A stretch of DNA of 64,000 bases from Flavobacterium agricola. Lineage in GTDB: Bacteria > Bacteroidota > Bacteroidia > Flavobacteriales > Flavobacteriaceae. Shown piece after piece: positions 34,976 to 43,415 of this stretch (position 1 is its first letter; each line of letters opens with the position of its first letter). The translations under genes and the position numbers were made by a program. The stretch is taken from positions 372,001-436,000 of the forward strand of contig NZ_CP081495.1 of assembly GCF_025919725.1 (NCBI RefSeq), read 5' to 3'. The notes under the pieces are model-generated. The model saw only the letters and a program-made list of their open reading frames with translations. It was not told the DNA's origin and searched no databases.

Positions 34976-37944
34976 TGCGCCATTTCCTTTCCTTTTTCTT
35001 TTTACTTTGTAGCTTTTTAACTTTAGCTCAAGATTTATATACGCGTAACATTCACGTAAATAACGGCCTGTTTTCTAACAATGTTAATAAAACTTTTGTT
35101 GACTCTGAAGGGCGTGTTTGGATAGGTTCTAGGGGAGGGCTGGCTCGTAAAATAATGGATAAGTTTGAATTACATCCGGCCGCACAAGAAAAAAAGTTTA
35201 ATAATATTTTTGATATTACTGAAGACGCCCAAGGCAATATTTGGGCCGGAAGTTATGGTTTAGGCGTACTTTTACTTAGCGAAAGCGAATCGCGTATTTT
35301 TAATACCGATACCGGATTAGTTTCAGATTTTGTTCGCAATTTAATTGTATTAAATAACCGCGTTTATGTAGGTACAAAAGATGGATTGTCAGTTATTTCG
35401 ATAACCGATTTTACGATTCAAAATTTTACACCGCAAAGTAAAGATCAAAAAGATGATCGCAGCTTTGCTATTACATCAGTGTTTGAGCTGAATCAGCAAA
35501 TTTACGTTTCAACCTTAAACGACGGGCTTTTTAAAATAGAACATAATAAATTGGTTTTGGTTGATGCTTTTGCTGGGCATCGCATCAATTTTTTTAAAAC
35601 TATAAATCACGAACTTTACTTTAGCTCTTCGCTCGGATTTTATAAGTTAAATCCACAAACATTTAAGCCCTTAAAAAGTTATAATTTACCCGATGTACGC
35701 GAAATGATTCCGCTAAACGGTGCTTTTTTATTGTTGCGATCAAGCATGGTCGATTTTACGGGCGGTTTGTATCAACTTAAAAACGAAACGTTAACCAATT
35801 TTAATACAAATTTTAATTTAAAATCGTTAGAATACAAATCGTTTGCGTACGATTCTGTTTTTGATAGGCTATATATTGGCAGTAATGAAGATGGTTTATT
35901 TATTTCTGAATTAAATAATAGCATTCAGTACAATCGTAATTTTAAAGAAATAGAAGCCATGCTTTTTGCCGCTGATAAAAAGTTTATATTTCATGAAAAT
36001 GGCTTATCTATTTTAAAAAATAATCAAGAAATAAAAACAATTCCTAATAGCCAATTTTTTTCGTACCAAAAAGCCAATCCATTAAATACAGCAAACAAGC
36101 AAAAACTTTTTAAGTTACTACCTTTTTATCCTGAAGTAGAAAATTTTACATTAAAATTTTATAAAGATATTTACTTTAAAGATTCTTTTTTTTGGGTTCC
36201 AACCAATATTGGTATTTTTAAAATGGATTTAAATGGGAATTTTGTTGCCTATTTGCCTTTGCATGTGTACCATTTTTATATTCAAAATAATCAGTTGGTT
36301 GCACCAATTCCGCATAATGGTACGGTATTAATTTCCAATTTACAAACTTTAGATCATCAATATTTTTCGGATTTCGAAAACGGAAAATCACATCCGTTTA
36401 CACCATTAAACGTGGTTGATATGGCCGTAACCGATTCGGCTGTATATTTTGCTTCGGCTTTAGAAGGAATTTATCAGTTTAAAAACGGAAAATTTACTTC
36501 GTGGCGAACCGAAAAATGGTTTTCTGTTAACAAAATCAAACGCATTACCATTAATTCAAAAGGGCAACTTATTGTTGTTTCTGACTTTAATGATATTTAC
36601 GTTTTTAATTTAGATGATCCTAAACCAACGCTAATAAAAACAAAAGATTTTAAAAAAATAAAAGGTGCATCTACCCAATTTGTTGAAGAATTAGACGGCG
36701 TTTTATACGTAGGTACCAACTTAGGAATTAATGTTTTTTATATTGATGGCAACGAAAAAAAATATTTTTTTATTGACCACGAACAAGGTTTTACCAATAG
36801 CGAAAAAAACACGGCAATTTCGCATCAAAACCAAATGTATATTTTAAGTTCTACCGGATATTTTTATATAGATAACAGCTATTTTAAAAACAACCGAAAC
36901 TTTACTGCTAATGTTATGTTAGCTAAATTTACTATTAACGATACCGATAAAATTGCGCAGATAACAGATGCCGATAACATTCAGCCATTTGCATTAACTC
37001 ACGATGAAAATAATATATTTATTGAGTTTTTTTTAGATAAGGTTCGTTTTCCTAACAAGCTAAGTTATTATTACCAATTGCATGAAGATGGCGAATGGAT
37101 AGAAGTGCTGCATGACCGTAAAATTTATTTACCTTACTTGGCTCCGGGCGAATATAAATTGGCTTTAAAAATTATTGATAACGATTCGAGCACCGAAATT
37201 ACTGAGCCAATTATTCAGTTTAAAATTAAAGAAGCTTTTTATAATACGTTGTGGTTTACCGTAATTTGTTTGTTGGTTGCCGGTGCAATTTCGTACATCA
37301 GCTTTAGCTCGTTTAAAAAGAAAAAGAAAAAAGAAATTCAGTTTTTAGAATTAAAACATCAGGTTTTAATTTCACAATTAGATGCTCATTTTTTATTTAA
37401 TATTTTAAGCGCGATTAAATATTTAAAAAGAACAGCCGATGGCCCTGCTGCCGATGAGGTAATTGATTTATTTTCCGATTTTATTCGAAAAACCTTAGTT
37501 TTTACTAATGCTAACAAAATTACTTTAAATCAGGATATTTCATATTTAAAAAATTACGTTGATTTGGTAAATTTAGGCCGTGATGAACCTGTTGAATTTA
37601 CAACCAAAATTGCAGCTGATATTAATATAGATCAGGTTGAGGTATTGCCAATTTTGATGCAACCTTTTGTAGAAAATTGTATGAAATATGCTTTTCCAGA
37701 ATCTATTTCACATCCAAAAATCACTTTAATTATTTCGCGTTATCCCCAAGGGTTAAAATTTGAATTGGTAGATAACGGCGTTGGTTTTCAGGTAGAAAAA
37801 CAAGATGTAAAATCCGAAAAACAATCGCTTGGAATCAGCATTGTTGCCAACCGTTTGCAAATTCATAATAAAATAACCAAACAAGGGCTGCATATTAGTT
37901 CAGATTCTACCGGTACAAAAGTTGAAGTTTTTTACGAACAATAA
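34975..37944 (+). CDS. Sensor histidine kinase with two-component propeller sensor (LytS-type kinase core)
   Basis: A 989-residue membrane kinase. A signal-like N-terminus (FLSFFFLLCSFLTLAQ) precedes a periplasmic sensor of repeated propeller blades, for example FVDSEGRVWIGSRGGLA and ITEDAQGNIWAGSYG. A Y_Y_Y-like module lies at ~670-750 (FFLDKVRFPNKLSYYYQLHEDGEW) and a single membrane segment at ~758-780. The cytosolic part has the His_kinase motif LDAHFLFNILSAIKYL (H~804) and HATPase motifs (QPFVENCMKYAF, DNGVGF, LGISIVANRL). It partners the overlapping LytTR regulator. In Bacteroidota such kinases often sense polysaccharide fragments; the ligand here is unknown. A terminator follows. Confidence 0.9.
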   Translation: MRHFLSFFFLLCSFLTLAQDLYTRNIHVNNGLFSNNVNKTFVDSEGRVWIGSRGGLARKIMDKFELHPAAQEKKFNNIFDITEDAQGNIWAGSYGLGVLLLSESESRIFNTDTGLVSDFVRNLIVLNNRVYVGTKDGLSVISITDFTIQNFTPQSKDQKDDRSFAITSVFELNQQIYVSTLNDGLFKIEHNKLVLVDAFAGHRINFFKTINHELYFSSSLGFYKLNPQTFKPLKSYNLPDVREMIPLNGAFLLLRSSMVDFTGGLYQLKNETLTNFNTNFNLKSLEYKSFAYDSVFDRLYIGSNEDGLFISELNNSIQYNRNFKEIEAMLFAADKKFIFHENGLSILKNNQEIKTIPNSQFFSYQKANPLNTANKQKLFKLLPFYPEVENFTLKFYKDIYFKDSFFWVPTNIGIFKMDLNGNFVAYLPLHVYHFYIQNNQLVAPIPHNGTVLISNLQTLDHQYFSDFENGKSHPFTPLNVVDMAVTDSAVYFASALEGIYQFKNGKFTSWRTEKWFSVNKIKRITINSKGQLIVVSDFNDIYVFNLDDPKPTLIKTKDFKKIKGASTQFVEELDGVLYVGTNLGINVFYIDGNEKKYFFIDHEQGFTNSEKNTAISHQNQMYILSSTGYFYIDNSYFKNNRNFTANVMLAKFTINDTDKIAQITDADNIQPFALTHDENNIFIEFFLDKVRFPNKLSYYYQLHEDGEWIEVLHDRKIYLPYLAPGEYKLALKIIDNDSSTEITEPIIQFKIKEAFYNTLWFTVICLLVAGAISYISFSSFKKKKKKEIQFLELKHQVLISQLDAHFLFNILSAIKYLKRTADGPAADEVIDLFSDFIRKTLVFTNANKITLNQDISYLKNYVDLVNLGRDEPVEFTTKIAADINIDQVEVLPILMQPFVENCMKYAFPESISHPKITLIISRYPQGLKFELVDNGVGFQVEKQDVKSEKQSLGISIVANRLQIHNKITKQGLHISSDSTGTKVEVFYEQ

Positions 37945-38023
37945 TTAAAAGCTGTGCTTACTCAGTTTTTTATGTGGTTCACCAAATATAAAAGTACAAC
38001 TTCTGGTTTATAAATAATTTTAT

Positions 38024-38052
38024 GCCGTTACAATATTGTAACGGCTTTTTTT
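38024..38052 (+). terminator. Terminator of the LytTR two-component operon
   Basis: Palindrome gccgttacaat-attgtaacggc with a T7 tail. Confidence 0.88.
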
Positions 38053-38061
38053 ATTATACCA

Positions 38062-39780
38062 ATGGCAGTAACTTTTTATCCAGAAGAACAAGCGATTGCG
38101 TTTGTTGAAAATCAAATTTATACCCCAGAACAAACCCATTTAAAAGGAGAATGGATGATTTACCGAGAATTAAAACAAGCGTTAAGCAGCAGTAAAGATT
38201 CTTGGTACGTGTGGCATAATTATCATTCGGTAATTAAAGAAAATCACGAAGAATTAGGAAAGGTTGAAACCGAAATTGATTTTATTATTTTAAGTAAATA
38301 CGGGCTTTTAGTTTTAGAAGTTAAAGGAGGCAAAATTGTTATTGCCAACGACAAATTTTATTGCCAAACAGCAAACCAAGAACTATCTGAAATTCAGAAT
38401 CCGTTTATTCAAGCTCAAAAAAGCAAATATGTGCTTTTAAATCAGTATTTACAGCAATTTAAAAACATTTTGGTAACGTATGCGGTTGCATTTCCATCGC
38501 TAGCTGTTGCTTTAAATCATCCAAAATACAACGAAAAGGCAATTTATAGTAAATATACCAAAGATTATACGTTTGCAGATATTGAACAATTTATTGTTTA
38601 CAACCTCAAACAATCAGCCCAAAATTTACAACAAACCAATCGGTATTTTCCAGAAAACTTGTCGGATGCAGTAATGGCATCGGTAGCCAAAAGGTTTAAT
38701 GTGAATTTATCTGATGCCAATGTTTTTGAATCTTTTAATGTTGATTTTTGGGCGCATACCGAAAGTTTTAAAATTATTGATGCCTTGCAAGAAAATCCCC
38801 GTATCATGGTACAAGGCGATCCCGGAACCGGAAAAACAACTTTAGCTTTGGCTTATGCCGAAAAAAACAAACAATTTTCGGGCTTGTACGTGTGTTGGAA
38901 TAAATTATTAAAAACCAGCAATGCATTAAAATTTAAAACCCGTGGGTTAGATGTTGATGTGATAAGTTATTACGATTTTCTGCTTCAACATTTACCTAAT
39001 TTAACAGTTGTTCAAGCCAATACATTTTCTTACGAACAATTTGGGCAAGCTATGCAAAACGCTATAACGAATTATTTAGCCCAACAAGGTAAAACGTACG
39101 ATTATATTATTGTTGATGAAGCGCAAGATTTGTTTGATCGAAATCTAGATTATTTTATTGATAAAATGTGCGTAACGGGTAAAGGTTTAACCCAAGGTCG
39201 ATCGTTGCTTTTGTATGATTTAAAACAAGGTTTTGATGCCGAAAAAAGAGAAGTTGATGAATTTGAGTTTCTGTTAAAACAATATTACACCCATTATCAA
39301 TTAAACGGAAATAAGCGCAGTATTGTAAACGAAGAGTTGCAAAACTTTGCTTTAGATGTAAGTTATCAACCTTTAGATGTTTTAACACCAACTTATTATA
39401 ACAATAAAAATGCTGTACTATATAAACCAGTAAATGGTGCTAAAGAATTTAAAAAATTAGTGAATTTGTATAAAATGAATGTTTTAAAAGCAGATTCATC
39501 CTTGTCTGAAAGCGATATTGTTTTGTTGTTTCAATCATCAATATTAAAAAACTACCCACAAATTGTAAGGGTTTTAAAAGAATTAGAAATTGAAGAATTG
39601 ACTGAACTTAATTTTGAAACCAAGTATTTAAAATATTCTACTCCAATTAAATTTAAAGGTTTAGAAAAGAAAAATGTTGTTTTGGTTGTTTCTTCACCCA
39701 ATGCAACAAGTAAGTTTGAATGGTACATGGGCATAACGCGTGCCGTACAAACAATTCATATGGTGCATTTAAATTTTTAA
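38062..39780 (+). CDS. NERD-domain / superfamily 1 (UvrD-like) helicase fusion
   Basis: A 572-residue soluble protein. The N-terminal ~25-130 is a nuclease-related (NERD) domain with VETEIDFIILSKYGLLVLEVKGGKI, which contains the E..D..E.K pattern of the family. An SF1-type ATPase follows: Walker A GDPGTGKTT (~252-260), Walker B VDEAQDL (~351-357) and a C-terminal motif (KGLEKKNVVLVV, MGITRAV) of UvrD/Rep type. NERD-helicases are widespread and some relatives act on foreign or damaged DNA, but the exact role is not established here. The ATG is 10 bases beyond the preceding terminator. Confidence 0.82.
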   Translation: MAVTFYPEEQAIAFVENQIYTPEQTHLKGEWMIYRELKQALSSSKDSWYVWHNYHSVIKENHEELGKVETEIDFIILSKYGLLVLEVKGGKIVIANDKFYCQTANQELSEIQNPFIQAQKSKYVLLNQYLQQFKNILVTYAVAFPSLAVALNHPKYNEKAIYSKYTKDYTFADIEQFIVYNLKQSAQNLQQTNRYFPENLSDAVMASVAKRFNVNLSDANVFESFNVDFWAHTESFKIIDALQENPRIMVQGDPGTGKTTLALAYAEKNKQFSGLYVCWNKLLKTSNALKFKTRGLDVDVISYYDFLLQHLPNLTVVQANTFSYEQFGQAMQNAITNYLAQQGKTYDYIIVDEAQDLFDRNLDYFIDKMCVTGKGLTQGRSLLLYDLKQGFDAEKREVDEFEFLLKQYYTHYQLNGNKRSIVNEELQNFALDVSYQPLDVLTPTYYNNKNAVLYKPVNGAKEFKKLVNLYKMNVLKADSSLSESDIVLLFQSSILKNYPQIVRVLKELEIEELTELNFETKYLKYSTPIKFKGLEKKNVVLVVSSPNATSKFEWYMGITRAVQTIHMVHLNF

Positions 39781-39800
39781 AAAGACACAAATTGTCTTTT
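39780..39800 (+). terminator. Weak terminator after the NERD-helicase gene
   Basis: Hairpin aaaagaca / tgtctttt with a 5-base loop. It is GC-poor and therefore less certain. Confidence 0.45.
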
Positions 39801-39808
39801 GTAATATA

Positions 39809-39816
39809 TAGATTTG
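39809..39816 (+). promoter_or_regulatory. -7 promoter box of the YkvA-like gene
   Basis: tagatttg, exact TAnnTTTG, 24 bases before the ATG at 39841. Confidence 0.5.
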
Positions 39817-39840
39817 CCTTAAACCTAAAAACTTATAAAA

Positions 39841-40200
39841 ATGAAAAATAACGAAAACCAAAAAGCTTTAGAAATGTTTGATCAATTCAAACAAAAAAAA
39901 GTAAACGATCAAGACATTCATGATGCCGAAGCAAAAGCTAAAAACTTAGGTAAAATTGTAAAAGATTTTAGATTGCTTATCGCTATGTTTAAAGATGGCA
40001 TAAGCGGTGTTTATAGCATTTCGGGTTTAACTTTAGCTACGCTTGCAGGTGCAATTTTGTACGTTGTTTCACCAATTGATGCAGTGCCTGATTTTATTCC
40101 TTTTGTTGGTTGGTTAGACGATGTTGCTGTAATTACTTTTGTATTAGCTAACTTAAATTCAGAAATCAGTAAATACAAAAAGTTTAAAAAAATAGAATAA
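39841..40200 (+). CDS. YkvA family (DUF1232) membrane-associated protein
   Basis: A 119-residue protein with one or two membrane segments. A charged N-terminal helix (~1-45) is followed by the DUF1232 signature LATLAGAILYVVSPIDAVPDFIPFVGWLDD (~63-92), whose Y-x-x-S-P-x-D-x-x-P-D core defines the family. Function is unknown; distant relatives include RNF170-type proteins. It has its own -7 box. Confidence 0.86.
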   Translation: MKNNENQKALEMFDQFKQKKVNDQDIHDAEAKAKNLGKIVKDFRLLIAMFKDGISGVYSISGLTLATLAGAILYVVSPIDAVPDFIPFVGWLDDVAVITFVLANLNSEISKYKKFKKIE

Positions 40201-40261
40201 GCATTCACTCAAAAAATCAAGGCGTTCACTAAAATGTTAAATTTTTAAGAATGACTTGTTT

Positions 40262-40269
40262 TACTTTTG
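40262..40269 (+). promoter_or_regulatory. -7 promoter box of the zinc-ribbon gene
   Basis: tacttttg, exact TAnnTTTG, 21 bases before the ATG at 40291. Confidence 0.45.
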
Positions 40270-40290
40270 CTGTGAAAATTACTAGTAACT

Positions 40291-40533
40291 ATGCCAAATT
40301 ATTATTGTGAATATTGCGGTGTTCAAGCGTCAAGTATAATTTCTTTAACTTCTGCAAGTTGTTTTAAAAACCCAAACGGAGGGAAACATAAACTTTACGA
40401 AGGCACTGAAAAAAACATGTACTATTGCAAGTACTGCGGTATTTCAACCGGTTCAATCTTGCAACTTACTTCATCTTCATGCTTTAAGCATCCAAATGGC
40501 AATTTAAAAGGGAAACATGCGCCAGCATTATAA
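40291..40533 (+). CDS. Small protein with two tandem CCCH zinc-ribbon-like repeats
   Basis: An 80-residue protein made almost entirely of two similar units. Unit 1 (~4-35) has C-x2-C-x14-C-x8-H; unit 2 (~44-77) has C-x2-C-x14-C-x11-H. Both share YYC(E/K)YCG, S(I)xxLTS and SCFK(N/H)PNG. Four potential zinc ligands per unit indicate two small metal-bound modules. I do not recognise a named function; candidates are nucleic-acid or protein binding. No signal peptide. It has its own -7 box and is followed by a terminator. Confidence 0.72.
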   Translation: MPNYYCEYCGVQASSIISLTSASCFKNPNGGKHKLYEGTEKNMYYCKYCGISTGSILQLTSSSCFKHPNGNLKGKHAPAL

Positions 40534-40616
40534 CCTTACAAAAATATTAAAGTAAATAGCAGTTATCCTTCTGTTATTTCAAGGGGGAAATAAAAAGGAA
40601 CATTTGAGGGGAAATG

Positions 40617-40645
40617 CGCCTAGTTTTTATAAGCTAGGCGTTTTC
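40617..40645 (+). terminator. Terminator after the zinc-ribbon gene
   Basis: Hairpin cgcctag / ctaggcg with a 10-base loop and a T-rich tail. Confidence 0.7.
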
Positions 40646-40692
40646 ATTTTATAATTATTGCAAAAAAAAGTTTCGTTTTTTTAAAAATCCCT

Positions 40693-40700
40693 TAACTTTA
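40693..40700 (+). promoter_or_regulatory. Near-consensus -7 box of the carbonic anhydrase gene
   Basis: taacttta, TAnnTTTA instead of TTTG, 22 bases before the ATG, the usual spacing in this window. Confidence 0.35.
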
Positions 40701-40722
40701 CCACTCAAATAAACCTCAAAAT

Positions 40723-41349
40723 ATGGACTTTGACAAAATATTCGAACACAACAAAAAGTGGATTAACAAGCAATTAGAAAACAATAAAAACTATTTTGGA
40801 GAATTAGCCGAAGGGCAATCACCAGAAGTTTTATACATTGGTTGTTCTGATTCACGCGTAACCGCTGAAGAATTAATGGGAGCAAAACCCGGACAAGTTT
40901 TTGTACACCGCAACATTGCTAATATGATTCCGAATACCGATTTAAATTCGCAATCGGTAATTAATTACGCAGTAAACTTTTTAGGTGTAAAACACATTGT
41001 TGTTTGTGGACATTACGAATGTGGTGGTATAAAATCTGCCATGCAACAATCCGATTTAGGTATTTTAAATCCATGGTTACGTAACATTCGCGACGTGTAC
41101 CGTTTGCACAATAAAGAATTAACTGCCATTGCTGACGAAAAAAAACGTTACGACCGTTTGGTTGAGCTTAACGTACAAGAACAATGCATTAACGTAATGA
41201 AAACAGCCGAAGTACAAAAAGCAATTGTGGAGCGCAATTTAAAAGTTCACGGTTGGATTTTTGATTTGCATACTGGGCAAATTATTGATTTAAATATTGA
41301 TTTAGAAGCCAAAATGCAGCACATTCAAAGTATTTACAAATTGGTGTAA
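40723..41349 (+). CDS. can: Beta-class carbonic anhydrase
   Basis: A 208-residue cytosolic zinc enzyme interconverting CO2 and bicarbonate, needed to supply bicarbonate for carboxylases. The zinc ligands of the beta class are present: C41 in YIGCSDSRV, with the Asp-Arg dyad D43 and R45, plus H97 and C100 in VVCGHYECGG. Length and the opening FEHNKKWINKQL match the Can/CynT group. It is followed 44 bases later by an ABC ATPase gene on the same strand, probably a separate unit. Confidence 0.95.
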   Translation: MDFDKIFEHNKKWINKQLENNKNYFGELAEGQSPEVLYIGCSDSRVTAEELMGAKPGQVFVHRNIANMIPNTDLNSQSVINYAVNFLGVKHIVVCGHYECGGIKSAMQQSDLGILNPWLRNIRDVYRLHNKELTAIADEKKRYDRLVELNVQEQCINVMKTAEVQKAIVERNLKVHGWIFDLHTGQIIDLNIDLEAKMQHIQSIYKLV

Positions 41350-41393
41350 CAAATTTGTAATTTGTACTACTAATAATGTAAATAATATTTTGT

Positions 41394-42095
41394 ATGTCAC
41401 AACCAATCATTGAAATTAAAGATATTAAACGCAACTTTGCCTTAGGTACAGAAACCGTTTACGTTTTAAAAGGAGTAGATTTAACCATACATAAAGGCGA
41501 ATATGTTGCTTTAATGGGGCCGTCAGGTTCGGGTAAATCAACTTTAATGAATCTTTTAGGTTGTTTAGATACACCAACATCGGGTAAATATATTTTAAAC
41601 GGTAAAGATGTGTCTAAAATGAAAGATGATGAATTGGCAGATATTAGAAATAAAGAAATTGGTTTTGTTTTTCAGACCTTTAACTTATTACCCAGAACAA
41701 CAGCGTTAGATAATGTTGCGTTACCCATGATTTATGCAGGTAAAAATAAAACAGAACGTACCGCACGCGCAACCGAGGTTTTAACTCAAGTTGGATTAGA
41801 AACCAGAATGGATCACGAACCCAATCAGCTTTCTGGTGGGCAACGTCAGCGTGTTGCAGTTGCCAGAGCATTGGTTAATTATCCGTCAATTATTTTAGCT
41901 GACGAACCTACAGGAAACTTAGACAGTAAAACATCGGTTGAAATTATGCGTCTTTTTGACGAAATTCATGCTAACGGAAATACAGTAATTTTAGTAACGC
42001 ACGAAGAAGATATTGCCGAACATGCGCATCGCATTATTCGTTTACGTGATGGGATTATTGAAAGTGATGAATTAAATCCAAAACATATAAAATAA
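41394..42095 (+). CDS. ABC transporter ATP-binding protein (LolD/MacB-like)
   Basis: A 233-residue nucleotide-binding subunit. Walker A GPSGSGKST, Q-loop FQTFNLLPRTTA, signature LSGGQRQRVAVARAL and Walker B ILADEPTGNLD are all intact; the VALMGPSGSGKSTLMNLLGCLDTP run is typical of the LolD/MacB/FtsE cluster. It would power export of lipoproteins, peptides or macrolides with a FtsX-like permease, but no permease gene is adjacent. A terminator follows at once, so its partner is encoded elsewhere. Confidence 0.9.
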   Translation: MSQPIIEIKDIKRNFALGTETVYVLKGVDLTIHKGEYVALMGPSGSGKSTLMNLLGCLDTPTSGKYILNGKDVSKMKDDELADIRNKEIGFVFQTFNLLPRTTALDNVALPMIYAGKNKTERTARATEVLTQVGLETRMDHEPNQLSGGQRQRVAVARALVNYPSIILADEPTGNLDSKTSVEIMRLFDEIHANGNTVILVTHEEDIAEHAHRIIRLRDGIIESDELNPKHIK

Positions 42096-42096
42096 T

Positions 42097-42126
42097 AAAA
42101 AGCCAGATATTTATCTGGCTTTTTTT
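42097..42126. terminator. Bidirectional terminator between the ABC ATPase and the small convergent gene
   Basis: Hairpin aaaaagccagata / tatctggcttttt. The convergent gene's stop codon (42125-42127) lies at its right edge. Confidence 0.85.
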
Positions 42127-42409
42127 ATTGTAAATCGGTTTCTGTAAGGTTGTTGTAGTTTATTAGTTCATAAATGGTTTGATCTAATTTATGGCACATA
42201 TCAACCAATAAAACTACGTTTTGGTTTTCAGAATCTGCAAAATCAGCCAATGTAAATTGCTGATCTTCTTTAAATTCAAACGTATTATCTAATTCTTTAA
42301 ATTCGGTTGCAATAGTAAACTGAGTAAGCAATTCAAAAATTGATTGGCGTTTGTCTAATAATTCTTTTACAATTTTGCGTATTAATTGCTTGTCGTTTAA
42401 ATGTTTCAT
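42125..42409 (-). CDS. Small hypothetical protein
   Basis: A 94-residue, mostly helical soluble protein (DKQLIRKIVKELLDKRQSIF, then LLVDMCHKLDQTIYELINYN), with a central acidic-aromatic stretch. I recognise no family and see no signal peptide or motif. The ATG is good, and the terminator at its 3' end supports a real gene. Neighbours are an ABC ATPase (convergent) and the broken methylguanine methyltransferase gene, upstream on the same strand and 53 bases away. Confidence 0.55.
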   Translation of the reverse strand: MKHLNDKQLIRKIVKELLDKRQSIFELLTQFTIATEFKELDNTFEFKEDQQFTLADFADSENQNVVLLVDMCHKLDQTIYELINYNNLTETDLQ

Positions 42410-42461
42410 AGTTTATATAATCAATCTTCAATACATAATAAACGAGTTTGTAACCTAAAAA

Positions 42462-43294
42462 TTATTTTTTAGTGCTTAAAATTTCATGAATAAGTAAAGC
42501 TTTTTTGCGCGTGGTTCCCCACATAAATTCTCCAATTTTGCCCGAAGCTTGTATAATACGATGGCACGGTATTAAAACAGCAATTGGATTTTTACCAATA
42601 GCTGTACCAATGGCGCGTGCTAATTTTTTTCTTGAATTTGTTCAGCTATTTCACCGTAGGTATAAATATTTTTATAAGGTAATAAAACCAATTGTTTCCA
42701 AACTTGTTCTTGCAATGGGCTTGCATGCACTAAAACCTGAAGCGGAACATCGTTTTCATGGTTATTAATTTTTTCTAAAGCTTCTAAATGTACATTTTTA
42801 GATTTTTGTACAAATTGTGCTTTTTCAAAATAAGTTTTCAAAAGATTTTCGGCCTGATTGTCATCTTCTAAAAAATAAATCAAGCACACGTAATCGCTAA
42901 TTGAGGCAATTAAAACCTTTCCGAAAAGCGAATGAAAAATGTTGTAATAAATTTCTAAATCGGCATATTTATTTTTAACCGCCTCCGCATTAAAAAAGTT
43001 TAATTGTACGCTGGCAATAAAATCGGTTTGATTTAGGTTTTTGCTAAACAAGTTGTTCTGAAACAAATATTTAGGCAACGCATTTTTATTTATGTAGTTT
43101 AGTAAAGAAACAAAGTCAGAAAGTTCTATGTTTCCCCATTTTTCTAAATAAAAAGCAAGTTCAGTAAACCTTGTTTTTGCATCTTTTTCGGTAATAAAAA
43201 ATTTTTTATCGGCTGCAATTTCGTTCGAGTAAAAATCGATAACCTTACTTACATAGGTATAACTTGCATAATTAAGATCTATATTCGTGCCCAT
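42462..43294 (-). pseudogene. O6-methylguanine-DNA methyltransferase, interrupted by a frameshift
   Basis: Reading from ATG 43294 gives ~220 codons: an N-terminal region, then the family start VLVHASPLQEQVWKQLVLLPYKNIYTYGEIAEQI, then a stop after QEKN. The C-terminal part with the active-site motif IPCHRIIQASG and FMWGTTRKKALL is in another frame and ends at 42462. Adding one base to the seven-T run at 42634-42640 restores QEKKLARAIGTAIGKNPIA. The rejoined protein (~277 residues) is a complete suicide repair enzyme with its acceptor cysteine. The N-terminal ~140 residues look like a degenerate AraC-type region. All catalytic motifs are intact, so the break may be an error. Confidence 0.85.
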
Positions 43295-43389
43295 TAGCAA
43301 AAATTTCGCTTTAAAAGTTGTTTAATACTGCCCTTAAAATTACGTTTTATTTATTTAATAAATTAATTTATATACCCATTTCAAATCAT

Positions 43390-43397
43390 TATTTTTG
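43390..43397 (+). promoter_or_regulatory. -7 promoter box of pyrD
   Basis: tatttttg, exact TAnnTTTG, 18 bases before ATG 43416. The furthest upstream start (TTG 43395) lies inside it and is rejected. Confidence 0.55.
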
Positions 43398-43415
43398 TCC
43401 AACAACACAACTATT

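Noticed and set aside
43395..43415. Longer N-terminus of pyrD starting at TTG 43395
   Set aside because: This TTG is part of the TAnnTTTG box, so it cannot be a translated start if that promoter is used.
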